From: Oreocharis arfaki
Taxonomy: Eukaryota > Chordata > Aves > Passeriformes > Paramythiidae
Direction of reading: 5' to 3'
DNA: 64,000 nt
Assembly (NCBI GenBank): GCA_013398015.1
Contig: VZRR01014171.1
Coordinates: 1-64,000 of the forward strand
Both the position numbers and the translations under genes were made by a program. Positions 39,501-54,500 of the stretch are shown here, piece after piece. Position 1 is the first letter of the stretch. Each line of letters begins with the position of its first letter. The notes below the pieces were generated by a model. It saw only the letters and a list, made by a program, of their open reading frames with translations. It had not been told where the DNA came from and made no database searches.

Positions 39501-42500
39501 GCCACACAGACTGTTCAGCACGTGTGTTGGCAGACACTTGGAGCTCAGGAGTGAACTGGTGGAGGTGATATGAGACAGGTGAGAGATCCTCTTGTATAAG
39601 ATCTTTTATTTGTTCACTTTTTTCCTCTCATCTTTACTATGGGGGCAATTGTTTGATGTATAAGTGAATTATGACCCCAAGGAACAACAATTTATCTCCT
39701 CAGCATACTTCAGCACAGAACTTCTTTCTGTGTCCAATGGAAGGCATCTCAGTCAAGGGAAGATTGCTTAGTATTTTCAAAGAATAATTCTGCAGCCAAG
39801 CTAAATTCCCTGTCTGTGGATGGAAGTGGGGAAGCAGAAAAATTAGTGAGAGACATGTCTTGTGCCCTCATTCATTGCCATACATAAGCCATATATGGAA
39901 GTTTAGGTAGATTATTTTAATTCAGACTGATAATTAAAAGCCAAAAATTTGATGCACCGCCCTTCAAGCCATGTATAATAACAAAAGGAGGAAGAAGTCA
40001 ACAAAATTTTCAGTTACACAAAAAACTGTTGTTATTTGAAAAAACAAATAAAACCCCAAACTTTGGTTGTGGCCAAAAATACTATATTATACTGGATTTG
40101 ATTGTTCATGTGGAATGAAGGCTAGAAAGAAAGAGACATTTGCGTGGGGCTGAACTAACTGGAGGTATTTGGCTGTGGGCTAGGTTTGTTTTAATTCATT
40201 TTTATTTAAAATATTTTCAGTGTTTACAAGAGGAAAACATGAGACTCTTCCTAGATGTGCTACGGTATAGGTAATGTTAGGTATATGGAGAAGTAAACAT
40301 CTTAAATTGATGACCATCATAATCTGTATATTGAAGTCTTCTGGAATCACGACAAAATAGCTGCCTCTACTATAACTTAAAATAGACTGTTAAAATTAAT
40401 GTAAAAAATATAATATCTGAAGTGTAAGAATATAATGATAGAGAGAAGGATGCATTGATTTTCAGAGTATTGTCTTTGGTCACAGCTATATTTGGGTGGA
40501 CATATCCTCTTGCTACAAATAACACAAATACTTTTTGACCATGTACAGCATCACATGTACATTTGGAAGCAAATTAATAAGAGCAAGTAGTTATATGAGC
40601 TCTACTCTCAGCATTTACGTAAGCTACTCTATTGGCAGCAGTTCACATTTTGGGATGTATTGGTCAAAGAAAGCAAGCTAATGATTTCCCAAAGCATGTA
40701 TTTAAAAGGTATTGCTTACCCTTCTGTCTTTGAAGTGTGCCAGACTGCAGCAGACATGAAGGGAAACAAGTTTTAATCAAGCAGTGCCAATATTGTTGTA
40801 ACAGCACTGAACTCCATGTGCAAAAGTCATAAGTTCTTGGGGCAAAAATACCACCACAGGATGCAGCTCACCATAGGGAAAGTATGTGCACTTCAGCTGG
40901 GGAGACTTCACTGGGCTACATCTAAGCAGAAAAAAAAAAAGGATTTCCAAGAGCCTGAAGAATTCTCCACAGAAGCAATGAAACAGAGTAATTCTGGGGA
41001 CTTTTTCCGGTAGCTGAACTCTTAAAACCTGCAGAACAGCAATGATCTGCCAGTCTTTAAGCTGCTGAAGGTTTTGTTCCTCCTACCCTCAGTCTAGCTC
41101 CCTGGGAGACAGATTTGTCCCTGCATTTCAGTAAGCTCTCTGACCATGATGCCCGCATGCCTTAGAGATGCTTTTGAGGGGAGGTCAGCAGGTCCATGCT
41201 TGAGCTTCCTGCGGAAAGCACCAGCATTCCACTGGAGCCTGGAGAACTGTCCTTCAAATTGCCAAAGATTTTCCAGCACTTCTCACATTATTTTGGTCTC
41301 AAGTGTACTTATGAAAACACTTCACTGAATATTTATTGAGAAAACTTTCCTTCATTTCTACCTGCTTTTTTGTCTCGCAACTTTTAAAGAAAACAATGGC
41401 TTCAATTCAGAAGTCTATTTGTAAAACAAAAGTATGTAGAGAGAGAGAAGCTTTCATAAATACCTCAGCAGGATCTGCCACCCAGGCAACACAGGGGATG
41501 GCCGTGTTTTGCCTTCTTCCCAGAATATTGTAAACTACTGTCTCAGCAAGGAACACAAGGTCAGGTTCTGCTTGTTCTAACACAAGGGGAACCACAAAAG
41601 GCCAATGTAGTTAGGGCTGGGCTCTCTACTGTTGGTCATTAGGCACTGACACAAATACCAAATTCTTTCTTCCCCTTCCTCTGAGCCATGACTAAGTCCT
41701 CAGCTTGAATTTCAAACCACAAGTCCTGCAGCTTCCAGTAAATACTGAATACTTAAACATACGCTATTTAAAAAATTATATGGTAAAGAAATGCTGTTTC
41801 TTACAATTGGCTTGAGAATTATAAAAAAGGCTGTAGGAAAGACAGCTGCTTGTAACTCAAAGGTGTGAGTACAAGTAAGAATCCTGGTTGCAACCAGTGT
41901 TGACCACAGTCATTGTTTTCAAGTCCTTTGCCACAAACACATAATTCTGTAAATGCAGGAAAACGCACTCTAGGCTTTTATAATCTCCATTCCTGTATTC
42001 CCACATTTCCAGGAGCCTAATCAAGGGTTGCGGTGAGTTGATAGCTGTGGTCACAACCCGAGCTTATTAACCCAAGCCAAGCATTTATCCACAGGAAGTA
42101 TCCTCCTCCAATATTCTTGTTGCTGATATAAGCTGAAAATGAAATAAGCCATGTATAGTAGGTGAAAGGCTTTATTTTTCCATTACTGCTGTGTTTCCTT
42201 TATAGGAGGTTTCGAGAGAGTTAATGCCTTTTACTGTATCTTAGCCAATCCGTCTGAATGTCTAATGTCTACTTCTTCAATAATATAACCTATTCTGCTC
42301 TCTCTATTACGGATTAGTTTTATAAATCATATAATCATATCCAGAATCCTGCTTAATATGAGTTGCTTAGGATTGAAAACATAAGGCTTTTTTCAGGTTT
42401 TTTTCTGAATGCACAGCCATGGAAACATGATGAGATTTTGTGTGAGGAGGAGTCTAGCGCTGAAGAATAAAATACGAAGAATGCCTTGAGTCTGGAATTG

Positions 42501-45500
42501 GAAAATAATTAATATGATAAGGAAAAAGAATTTTTCTGAGTATCACCTCGTAGATGATCAGCATCATGAAAGTGTGTAAAACTACTTATTTACGAAGTCT
42601 AATTTTTCATTTCAAACACTACTGATAGAAAAGGTAGTTCCCTTTCATTTGATGTTATCTGTGTTACGCAGCTGATTTGACCATCCCTGTGTAGTTGAGA
42701 CAGTTTTTTAGTATTGCTCTTTCCCAGTATAAGCCCCAAGGAGAGGCTGAATTTTCAGATAATAACCATTCAGCTGCTCTCAATATTTTAAAAGAACAAA
42801 ATTATGGCATAGCCAAATGAGTTCCAGAAGGCAATAAATGTGCTGGCTTTTTATCACCAGTAAACCTTCACATATTGGCAGAGAAAATTAGTTTTTAAAA
42901 AGGAGAATGGACAAGGCAAATACCAGAACTACAACCCTGGAGCTCAGGAGAGTACCTTTTACATGTATCTGCTTGGAAAAAGTCCATGGGAAAAAAGAGA
43001 AGTCCAGAAGAACTACTCATTCTCCAGGATCAGAATCACCTCCTTTAAGCTCAAGAACTGTCCATCCTGACAAGTGGAGTTTTACCATCCTGTTACAACT
43101 CAGACATACAAAGATGGTGATAGGTTAAAGGTTGGACTCAGTCATCTTGGAGGTCTCTTCCAATCTTTATGATTCTATGGTTCTGGGAAATATGAAAGAG
43201 GTGGAAGCAGAGTCAGTTGACCCAGTTCAGGGGCTGGATAAGGAATATAGAAAGTGTCTGAGAATGCAGGGACAGAGTTAGGAAAGTGGAAGCCCACCAG
43301 GACCTGAGCCTAGCAGGGGACTTAAAGGGCATTAAGGAGGCTTCTACATCAGCAGCCAAAAGAATAATAAGGAAAATATGGGTCTTCTGCTGAATGGGAC
43401 ATGGAAAAGGCTGAGTTACTCAATGCCTTCACACTTTCATCTTTCTGCATACAGTAATCCAAGGCCTCTGCAACCAGAGAGGAAACTTGCAGCTATCAAC
43501 ATTTATCTTCAGCGGAGAGGTATCAGGATAGGGAAACATTTAAACAAATCAGACATATAAAAGTCCAAGGAACCTGATGAAATATGTGTATAAATTCTGC
43601 AGGAGGGGCAATGACAATGTGAGACCTTTCTCAATTATATTTAAAAGCTCATGGTGACTGGAGGGAGTTCTTGAAAACTGCAGGAAAGCAAATGGTAAGA
43701 CCTGTCTTCAAGGAGGATTCAGAGAACTGTAGATCAGTCAGCCTTATTTCAACCCCTGAAAAGAGAAGGTGATGGAGAAAAAAACGTGGAAGCCATTTAC
43801 AAACATCTCAAGGACAGGAAGATGATTGGAAGCTGTCAGCATGGATTTACAAAAGGGATATCATGCTTACCAACCTGATAGCCAGATAATTGGCAGATGG
43901 TAGTGAAGTGGAAGGAGTAGTTGATATACAAGTTCTTTGTACTACCCTTTAGAGGAACCTCAACAGGCTGGAGGAGTGAGTTGGGAGGAGTTTCATAAAG
44001 TGTGACAAAGGGAAATGCAAAGTGCTGTACTACAGGAGGAATAATCCTATGCACCAGTACGGGCTGGGAACCAGCCAGCTGGAAGGCAGGGTTCTAGCAA
44101 AGCATGTTGAAGTCCTGCTGGACACAAAGTTGAACATGAGCCCACTGTGTGTGCCCTAGCAGAAAAGAAAGGCAACAGCCTCTTGGGCTGCATTAGGAAG
44201 AGCATTGCCAGCAGGCTAAGGGAATTCAATCTTCCTCTGTACTCAGCACTGATGAAACAGATCTGGAGTTCAGTCCTGGGCTCCCTGAGACAAGTGAGAC
44301 ATGAACATACTGAAGCAAGACCAGCTAAGAGCCACAATGATGATTAAGGGCTTGGCGCATTTGATGTAGCAGCAGAGGCTGAGAGATGGGAATGTTCAGT
44401 CCCGAGAAGAGCTTAGGGGGGATCTCATCGATGTGTATAAACATCTGATAGGAGGGAGAAAAGAAGACACTGCAGGGTCTTCTCAATGTCCAGGAACAGG
44501 GAAGAAGCACATATTTAAATATAGGAAATTCCACTTAATCATAAGAAAAATACCTTTTTTACTTTGAATAGAGTGAAAAACTGGAGTAGGTTGCCTCTTG
44601 AGATTGTAGACTTACCTTTCTTGGAGATACTCAAACCCTAACTGGACATGGTCCTGAACATACTGCTCTGGCTGACTCTACTGTGCCTGTGCTTGGAGCA
44701 AACAAACTCCAAATATGCTCTCCAATGACAGCAGTTCTGTGAAAACTTTTATTTGGGCCATGGTCATTCAGATACATCCAAGTTACTTCCCAGATTTGTG
44801 TTATGCTTATTTCAGGTCATTTTCACAAACAAACCTTTCTCTATCAGTGAAGGAAAGAAACAGTAGCCCAAATTATCAAGGGGTCTTCTTACCTCAGTCT
44901 TTGCTCAACAAAACAGCTGAAAGAGGAAGAGCAGTTCTTTGAGAGGGTTTATGCCTTTGATGCAACAGGAAACTACGGGGAAAAAGTGAGGAAAATATGT
45001 TGAACAATCACACAGGAGCCTATGGAGCAGAACTCCTGAATGTGTGAGAAACAGAAGGAAGGAGAAGGTTTCCATGCAGATGGCGATGTTCCAAATACGC
45101 TGGACTGTAAGAAGCTGGTGACAAAATGAAAGACTGGTTTACTTAACAAGGATCTGTCTTTCTGTAAATCATCAGTCGAATATTGTGTTGAAATCTGATC
45201 ATCATATTTCATAAAGGATTATGACAGGTAGCAAAAATAGGATGGTATAATAATAATAATAATATAGGAAGAGGATTTAACAGTCATAACTCCTAGTCCT
45301 CTGGATTCCATTGACTATATTAGCCCTTAACCATCTAATGCTCTTCAGAGAATATTGAAACACTTTCAAAGGAGATCCATGTCACTACCCCGAATTAACA
45401 TGGGAAGGGATATACAAGATGAGTTGCATGTAGTGTCACCCAGAAAATCAGTTGCATATTTTGTGTGCACATTTTTGGGTTTGTTGAAATGCTTACTGAC

Positions 45501-48500
45501 AGCTATATAAATATTTTATGAGGTGGCCAGTTAAACAATGGCTGCTATACATTCCTCTCACATTGACACAACTTAGTAAACAAGCAAGGTGAGTGGGATT
45601 TTTGAGCTCTGCTGCGGTAGGAAATCAATCCCATTCTAAGTGTGCCTGGTCTAGGTGACTGTGCCTTGGCAGAGGAGTTGGACTAGTTGATCTCCAGATG
45701 GCCCTTCCAACCAAAACTATTCTGTGATTCTGTGTAGTTGAAGTTCAAAGATGCTTGTTCCTACTATTGTTCTTTGGTGGGAAGGCACAGCTGTTCCTTT
45801 GATGTTTTCAGGAAACTCTACCAACCTGGTCTCAACATAGGTCTGTAAATGTTCTCAATATACCCATGCTGGTTGTTGAGCTTGGTGAGCAGAGGTGAGG
45901 GTTTAAAACATAGACACCCCATAAACTTCACCCAGGCTTCTAACTCACCTGTTTCAGAGAGAAATATGAGAAACAACTGTATGTGTCTTTCTGCATGTCT
46001 AACCCTTCTTCCCCATTTTGAACATGGGCCTTTGTATTGCAGCTTAATGGTATTTATTTATCTCATGGACACGTACAGGTCTCAGTGTTCCTGCACTCTT
46101 CAGCAATAGAAACCATCTTTGCCTTATGAAATCAGTGCTCTGGGGTTTTTTTGTCTACTTATCTTTCATAATGCTTTTAAATACAAATATGGGATTTAGT
46201 AATTTCTTTTTTTCTATAATTTCAGAGAAAGAATGATCTCTACAGTCTTTCTTCCAATGTTTCCTTCAAAGTTAAGAGCATGCCATACAAAGTGCAACCA
46301 GAAAAGCTCCCTGAGGGAAGCATAGCAGTAAGTAACTGAAAATTATGTCTTTGTGTGAAGCACATGTATTTGGTCACTCTGATCACAGCTGTAAAGTTTT
46401 TATAGATGAAAATATTGAGATTAATATTTCCTGTGTTTCTGTAAATTCCTGAAGGAATTACTACCTAAAGGAAATAACTTCATTACTTTCTATGGAAGTT
46501 GATGATACATGATTCTAATTACATTTTAAAATAATTTCTTGCTGCACTAATGTACAGACTGCTTTATTGCAATTAGGATGGATTTTTCACCCAAAAGAAA
46601 ACAGAACTGTGAAAGCAAGTATCTAGTTACTTTGTTTGGGGTAAAAAAAAATCTAGAGGAAATTTTTGTGCAAAATCGTGTTTCTATCAGGTTTAGAGAT
46701 CCTGCTCTTCTCCTAGTCAGCAGTTCTCTCACACAAGCTCGTGTATTGTCTACAGCAACTTCCCTCTTACCTGTATTAAGCTTCTTTGATACCCTGATTT
46801 TCAGGAAGGTTTGTATGTCTTTCTAGGGTTTCCACCTCACAGCACATCCAGTGCAAGATACAAATTTACTTGGTAATCCTTAGAGAAGTGCTTGATAGAT
46901 GCTAAAGTACTTGCCTTATTTGCAGACCAAGATCTGTATGGCCCTGGAGTACTATATGAAAAATTAATTTTGGAGGCGTAAGTTTGATTTCATTGTTTGC
47001 TGGTGCTGAAGCATTGAGTTTGGGGAGCACTTGAAAGTAATTTCCTTCTTATGGTGTCTAATATCGTGGGTGAAATTCACTCTATTTTGTCATTACTGAT
47101 GGAAATAAGTAAAATATGAGTATAAAAATTTATTCTAGTGTAAGAGTAATCTGAAATTTTAAGGCTTAGTGTTCTCATCTTTATAATGATTTGTCAGTTA
47201 CAGTCCTTTTAAAAGATAAGCTCAGTTCAAACTTTGCCAAGTTGAACTGTGGTGAAAATACATCGTATCAGTCTGTTGAGATGTAGTAGTAGGGACAGAA
47301 TATATTCATACCTAGAAAACCAACAGAATAATACACTTTCTAGCTTACTTTGAGTATATTTTAGAGGATACAGGCTATAAAGTTTTGTACATGCACAGAT
47401 TTAATGGTTGATTGAAACTTGCTCGGGAAAGACACAAGGTAAAATCTTTGTTCTGTGTGCACAGTGACTCCAACCTCCATCATCAGTAGAACCATGATTT
47501 CACTAGAGAGGATTGGTGCTTAATGCAGTATTCATCCAGAAGGGTTCAAAGGCACCACGCTGACAGAAATTCTCAGGCTCTTTTTATTTTCTTGCAGCAT
47601 GTGTTCCATACCAGAAACACATGTGCAGAATTCTGTTGATAGTGGGGCCTTCATCTGGACTGAAGTGCTTTACCCCAGGTGATAGCCTGCTGTTCTCAAC
47701 AAGTGTCAGATGATCTACCGAATGATCAGATAAGCATTTCATTCTCTTACTCCAGCCAGTATAATGCTTGTTATTTACAGCAGATGATTTACAGCAAAAT
47801 GCCTGTAATGGCAACTGTAAAATGTTGAAAAATGATAACGCTTTTATGTCATTTCATATCTGGACATGGCAATGGATGCTTGCCAGCTCTACAGCTTGAT
47901 GTGTTATATGCACCAGTTCTTTGATGTTCTACTTGCAAGAAGAAATATTTCCTTGAAGTTGGGCAAAGCTTAATATTTTTGCTCCTTCTGAAAAAGATCA
48001 CTAGTTACATTTTAAAAGCTTCCAAAGATTTATTTCAAGGTTTATGGTTTTCTTTCAGACAAGGAAAGGGTGGAAGTGGATTAAAGATTTAAATATTTTT
48101 AAATTAGTTTTCAGAAGTATATGTCTAATAATCAGCTAGCACTGTAAAGTTTACATAGAGAAGATAATATATTTAAAAGAACAGAGCATATGTCATTCAT
48201 TTAATTCATATAGTGCTGGATTCCAATTATGCAGACCGATATTTACCTTTAGTTTTAATGGCATGAATAATCCCATACAAATCAGTAACCTACAGAGTCA
48301 TGTAGTCATATTTGGAGCACTGAGGATTTCTTTTCCATCATCATGGAATATAGGTCTTGGATGGAATGGAATCCATGGAACATATGGATATTGAACACAG
48401 GGTCATGATACAAAGGTGAAATGTTATTTAAATGTAAGAAAATCTGGATCTTTTATAGCAAAACATTAGAGTGAAAATGCATCAAATGGAAAATCAATGT

Positions 48501-51500
48501 GGAGCTTAAACCAGAATCCACTGACATCTATAATAGTATTTCCATTAATTTTGGTAGTCTTAGAATTGCAACCATATGTAAACAACTGGTTGGATTTCCT
48601 TGCTAACAGCTATATCATTCAAGAAAAAAATTTCTCTTTTTCTTTTTTTTTTTGTTACAAGTATTCTTGTGGTAAATAACACTGTCTTACTTGGTGAATT
48701 TCATGTGCAACACATTTGTGCAAAAAGTATAAAGTTAGAATAAGCAGCAATTTGCTCTATTTTAATTTATGATTCTTGAGCCATTTTGGAAGTTTAATAA
48801 AATATTACTGCTTTTCTTAAATATTTGATAGGATTTGCACTAGGGATGCCTTTAGCCTAAACTGTTTGACGAGTGTCCTACAGTGAGTAAAATTCGTTTC
48901 AGACTAAGACCTATAACTTTTCTTAGTTATTTCGTGGTGATAGAACTTTTGTTTTAGACAAGCTTATATTCCTCATGAAATGTATTTGCCTAAACATTTG
49001 TAAAGTTTAAACATAAGTGTGACTTCAAGCTCAGGGGAGCTTTTACATTCTATTTGGAGCATTTTTTGAGAACATAAAAGAACATCATGCTGTAAAGGCT
49101 GGATGGGGACATTCAGGAGTACAAAAGAATTCCTGTTTCTCAGCGTCTGTAAACAAAATTGCTGAAGACTAAAGGAAGGTCATCATGGGCAGCAAAAGCA
49201 GTAGCACTAGAATAATAATTAATTTAGCTACTGTTTCTTAAAGTAGCAAAATTAATTATGGAGAAGTTATTTTTATTTTTCAAAGTATATGTTTTAAAGA
49301 ACCAGGGAGGAAAAAAAGTAACTTTGTGAGAATCCCACTAGCATGCACTGAATTCTGACCACAGATGCCGGAAGTTTGCACCAGTCAAACCTAATTCCCA
49401 TTTATATACATGGAACTGCTGGTGAACCAGCAGCTTTCTACATGTGCTTCTCTCTGCTTTGTGCTCCCTTCCAGAGGAATCAAAGACTATTTTGAAGACA
49501 CACTGAGTAACACCACAATCAGAAGCAAAATCCAAACTGTACGAAATACAGTGGGAAAAAACCTAATAATCTTTTTATCTACTTACAGTGTGCTTAACTG
49601 GCACATTTTTAGAAAGGAAAATAAAGCCTCTCCAGAATGCTTTCATAAGCAACAAGTGACTTTAATGGAACCACAAGAGGGGCTATGAAGTTAAGACTAT
49701 CAGACAGCATCTGTGCTAAGACCAGCATGGATTTTATTTCCAATAGCAAACAAAGGCTCTGTCCATAACTCTTGGGTTGACTTCACTCTCGCCTCAGTGC
49801 CTGAGGCAGATGGCATTCTTTGGCACCCTTTGCATACAAAAAGTGTGAGGCTTTCAGCAGTGTCAGAAAGTCAGATGGCTCCTCTCAAGTGTGAGCTGTG
49901 CTTTTCACCCACCTGACAGAGAAGGCAAGCACTGTTTTCAGTGTTCAGCATAAAGTCTTGTCCTGAACAGAGAGCAAAGCCAACACGCATCTAAAGTACA
50001 GTGTCAACATGCAACACTTGTGTAAAAATTCCACTTCATACTGGCCACTTTAGATGGAAACATTCCCTGGCTCTGATCCTGCAGTACTAAACCTACCACA
50101 CAAAGAACAGAAATCCAAGCTGAAAATACAAGCTTGTCTTAAACCAAAATCATATGTAAAACTGTTGTGGACAGCATGGGGTGAAGAAGAGACAGTCCTC
50201 TGTAAAAACGGTGAAACAAGGCAGACAAAACTGAAGCAATGTTTTGTTTCTTTCTTCCCCTCCAGCTTCCGTCTCAACTCTGTGGGTGTTCAGGACTTGC
50301 AGTGTCAAACTGCTTACCACCAATTGCATTGGTAGCCTTGCAAGTCTTTGTGTACAGTATAAAGGGTGGCAGCCCAAGGGCATTATATCCTACTGGTAAT
50401 GCACACAGACAGGAGTGAGACTGATGCCTACAAATAATCTCCTGCTCAGGAAATAAATCCCAAGTACTTAGCACAACCATCCCCTTGCTTTTAAAACCTA
50501 AGACAAAGAAGGATTCATGGAAAAAGGGTGTGGGTTCGACAGGATGGTTTCAAGATTTTAGTAGGCAAATATTTCATTAGCATTGGCTGCACTCAGGCTA
50601 AAAGAGAAGAGAGATGTGCCAGCTTTGCAGCAGCATTCTGCTTGATACAGGATAGATCTAATTTCTGCTGTCTGTTTTGCTCATTGCTGGTAATCTAAGG
50701 ATTATAAACATGATACCCTGCTCTTCTAGAAGATTACAGTTTCTTGTGTATGTTTCAACATTTGTCAAGCTCTAGCTGAGCTACTGAAATTAAACCAGAA
50801 ATTGCACTTGACTGTCTGTAAAGGCAGAATGACAGACGGAGGAAGGGAGAAAGGATTCTGAACCCAGGCAGCACAAGCAAGGCTGAGTGCTGCTACACCA
50901 CTCATAATTATTTAGCATCCTCAGGAAGATCAACATGTCCTTATATGGATCCATGCTGATAGGTGCTCTGTAGATATCAGCAGAAGAGCTAGCTTGTCTT
51001 ACTGTTTTCATAGCCTAAGAGGAAAGAAAACACAATACACAAATACAGCAAACATCTAGGCAGTGGCACATAAAAGAAGGCATGGAAAGGCAACATGGGT
51101 GCTTGTAGTTGCATACACTACTATCAACTTAATCCAACACCTAATGAAATCTACCATCCCTAATGAAATAGTTGGTTTCCACTGATTGCAGGAGGATCTT
51201 AAACATGCTTTGAAGTCTGGATTGGCCCAACCTAATTTTGAGCAGTGAACTGGCACACATCGAGTCTAGATGTTGATCTGCTCCTGTGCAATCATATGCA
51301 GCCCTATGAGCTGTTCAGACCCAAACACCAGACAGCAGCTTACTTCACCCCTGTCTGAGAGCACCTGTGGTGCTGAAGTTGTTACCTTAGATTGAGTTAA
51401 AGTGGACCTAGTACCCAAGGAATGAGATGTGGTTCAGTCAAATACTATCTGAAGAAATCTGTAAACCAAAAATTCTTCCACAGAAGTACTTGCCCACACA

Positions 51501-54500
51501 GATCATTTCCATATTCAGGATGTACCATTTCAGTAGACTGTTGTCATGGTTTAGGAATGGTACTCCCCAATTTAGTTCTCCCACTGTGACTCTTCAAACC
51601 ATGCACCGCTTGGTTGTTTCCCCCCTTTCCCCTCCCTCTCACTCTGCAACAGGATGGAGATACGAATTGAAGGTACAAAATGTAAAGATCACGAGATGAG
51701 ATAAGAATAATTCACCAGAAGCAGCAATAAGACAAGAAAATTAACAGTAAAAGCAAAAATACTATTGATCGAGGGTACAGGAAAGGAAAGATTGACAGGG
51801 AAACTCCCTGACAACAGACAATACTGACAGCTCCCTCTGCCATGCCTACTCCACTGGGAGGAACTTTGGAAGAGACTCCCCTCCCCTGGCCTCAGCAATA
51901 GTGTGAGGTGATATAGAGTAACCTTCAGGTCCTGGCCATGCCCCCTCCAGGCTACTCCAAAAATTAACCCTTTTCTGGCTGGACCCAGGATGACTGTCCA
52001 TCTATCAAGCCATCCATAACTGGCCAGCAGCTTGTCAGAATCTTTTTGTTCTGTTGTACTGATGTTCTACAATCCACCCCAAAACAGCAGTGCTGACTCC
52101 CATTTCCTCTTGTATTTATCTCAGTCACATTATGCCACCTAGGAATTTGTCTGAAGCTATCAGTAGCAGAAATGGCAAAATAAAGACTGCATGTAAATGG
52201 GTCTTCCCTGTGGTTTGGTCTTGCTGTAAAATGGAGTCAGTCATTTCATTAAACTTGAGACAACAGTAAGCACTTCTTGCCTTTTATTTTTGCTGCTGTT
52301 TTACAAATATTTTTTAAGATGGTTTCGGTAAGTGGTCTTTCACATTAGTGCTCCGGCTTCACAGCAACATGGTCAGGCAAGTGATAGTGTTAAGAACAGA
52401 AACCATAGTGAAGCCCAAATCTTAGATGATTAGGATATGCAATCTCTATGTTGACAGTGTGAGGTCCTTTCCAAACAATAATTAAAATTTGTAGCTCCCT
52501 GTGTGTAGTGCCTCCGAGTTTGCCAACAGAGGAAGTGCACATTGTCAATGAGTTGAGGTTTTTTGAATCAATCCAGTTTTGCTGTCTTGGGGCTCATGAA
52601 TTTTCATTAGCACTTCCCAACTCTTGTGCTGTATGTGATCAGGCTTGCTTCAGGGCAGCGTTCATGATTTTCAAGCAGCAGAAGGGAGATGCTTTCTTCC
52701 TTGGACAGCTGAGCTCATTGTTTTCTACAGGCTTCAAGCAGCCCCTTGTAACTGCATCCTTTCTGTTTTCCCTGGTCAGTTAACCTTTTACTTGAATTCA
52801 TCTTTTTCCTTAATTGGCTTTTCTTGGGAAGAGTCTCTGCAGACAGTTCAGATGACCCTTCTCTCGTTTTCTGTGCCCTTGGGTTTTAATGCCACTCTGA
52901 GACACAAGCAGAGCCATTCAAAAAGATTTTATCCGTACTAAATGAGCTCTGCTCTAGCTGAATCTAATGATGCAGAGAGGCTATGAAATTTTGCAGTGGT
53001 TAAAAAGAAACTCAAAGAGGAGGCTGGCGAAGAGAGTGGTATTCCTGCGCTGGCCTGGTTGATCCCTTGATCAGACCATCAGGATATCTGTTGGGACATG
53101 AGGGTAACGTTTCGCATCTTGTTTTATTAATGCTTTTTGCCTTAAAATAATTTTTTCCTGCTCTCATATTTATTCTTTTTAGATGTTATCTTTTAAAAAT
53201 ATTTTAGACTTATGACTATTTAGAGCTGCTCCAAAGATGTATATTAGCTGTGTTTGTTAGATCAACGATGGTATGCCCCGCAAGTACTTCATCTTCAGAG
53301 CCAATGTTAGAGTGCAAACACCAGGACTGGACTGTGTCTTGGAATTTTCTCTGTAACCCTCAGTGTAAGCTTTGGTAGAAAGCAAGTGGTATCCTCCGTA
53401 GAAAGTTTGTGCCTATGCTTTGTTTCCCAGTGAGGAATACTATAAAAAATATGTGCATCAGTAGAGCTCACCAGACTGCCATCTCTGTAAGCGCTGTGTC
53501 AGAGTAGGGAGCAGTTGGCTGCACAGATGACGTAAGTGAAAAGGACTATTCAAAAGCATCTTACAGTTAAGCCTGACAGTAGCTGGAAGACAGATCTACT
53601 GGTGCTTTCAGAATGAAAAATCTGTGAAAGAATGCTGATCACAAGAAGAATTGAGAGTGGAAAGGACTGGATGTTGCAGGAAGGATTAAATTATTAAATT
53701 TGCCATCTTCAAGGAGAGAAGTGAGAGGCACAGGAATGGAAACAGTTTTGAGCTGAACTATAGTTGTGTCATTCTTAAAACTTAGTCTGATGTTCCTTCA
53801 ATGAACAAATTAGAAATTAGTATTGTGTTTAATTTCTAGTGCATCAATCACTAAGGCAATAGCAGAAAAAAAAAACCATAAAAAATTTACAATGAGTGCA
53901 GCTCAGGGACTGGGCAATAGCCAAGAAACTTACTAAAAAGAGTAGATTTCCTAGCTGTACCTTGAGGACAGAAGAAGAATATCATTTGAGAGTTTGTGTC
54001 ACCAGTTTCTTTGCAAACTGATTTCATTGTGTCATAAAGCAAATAACTTCCATCTGTCACCTACTTATCCTGTTTAAGGGAGACTAGGAGTAGATGAGAG
54101 AGGTCCAAGAGAAAACCACAGAGAGAAATCACTTCCTAGGCTAACAACAAAGAGGAAAGTTTGAGAAAATAAACTAAGACTGACGGGATATAATTGTGTT
54201 GGAAGAACTAAGGAAAGTTCAAACTCATTCCTTCCCACTTGGGAGCAGCAGGGACAGAGCAAATATTCAGTGAGTCTGATGAGGGGCCTTCCAAACAGAG
54301 TCTGAGAGCATATAGTAAATTCTGTACGAGGTACGGCAAGGAGAGTGAGGAGGAGAGTGTTGATGTCCCCAAAAGGAGAAATACAGAAGGGTTATTACTA
54401 CTCTTTGTCCACATGAAGGTCTAAACACAGAAGTTTGCCAAGTCAATTAAAATCTTTGATAACTGATGTTAACATCTGCTGCTTTGTAGAGCCTCAGACA

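Larger units (their letters stand above)
33363..46225 (+). other. ITGA8: ITGA8 intron, 12.9 kb (largest)
   Basis: It holds CR1 pieces at 33967-34419, 43117-43186, 43200-44700 and 45641-45733, and an (ATA)6 microsatellite at 45247-45264. Between about 34.4 and 43.1 kb I see nothing recognisable. The exon phases on both sides are 0 and the flanking peptides are adjacent in alpha-8, so no exon is missing. Confidence 0.9.
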
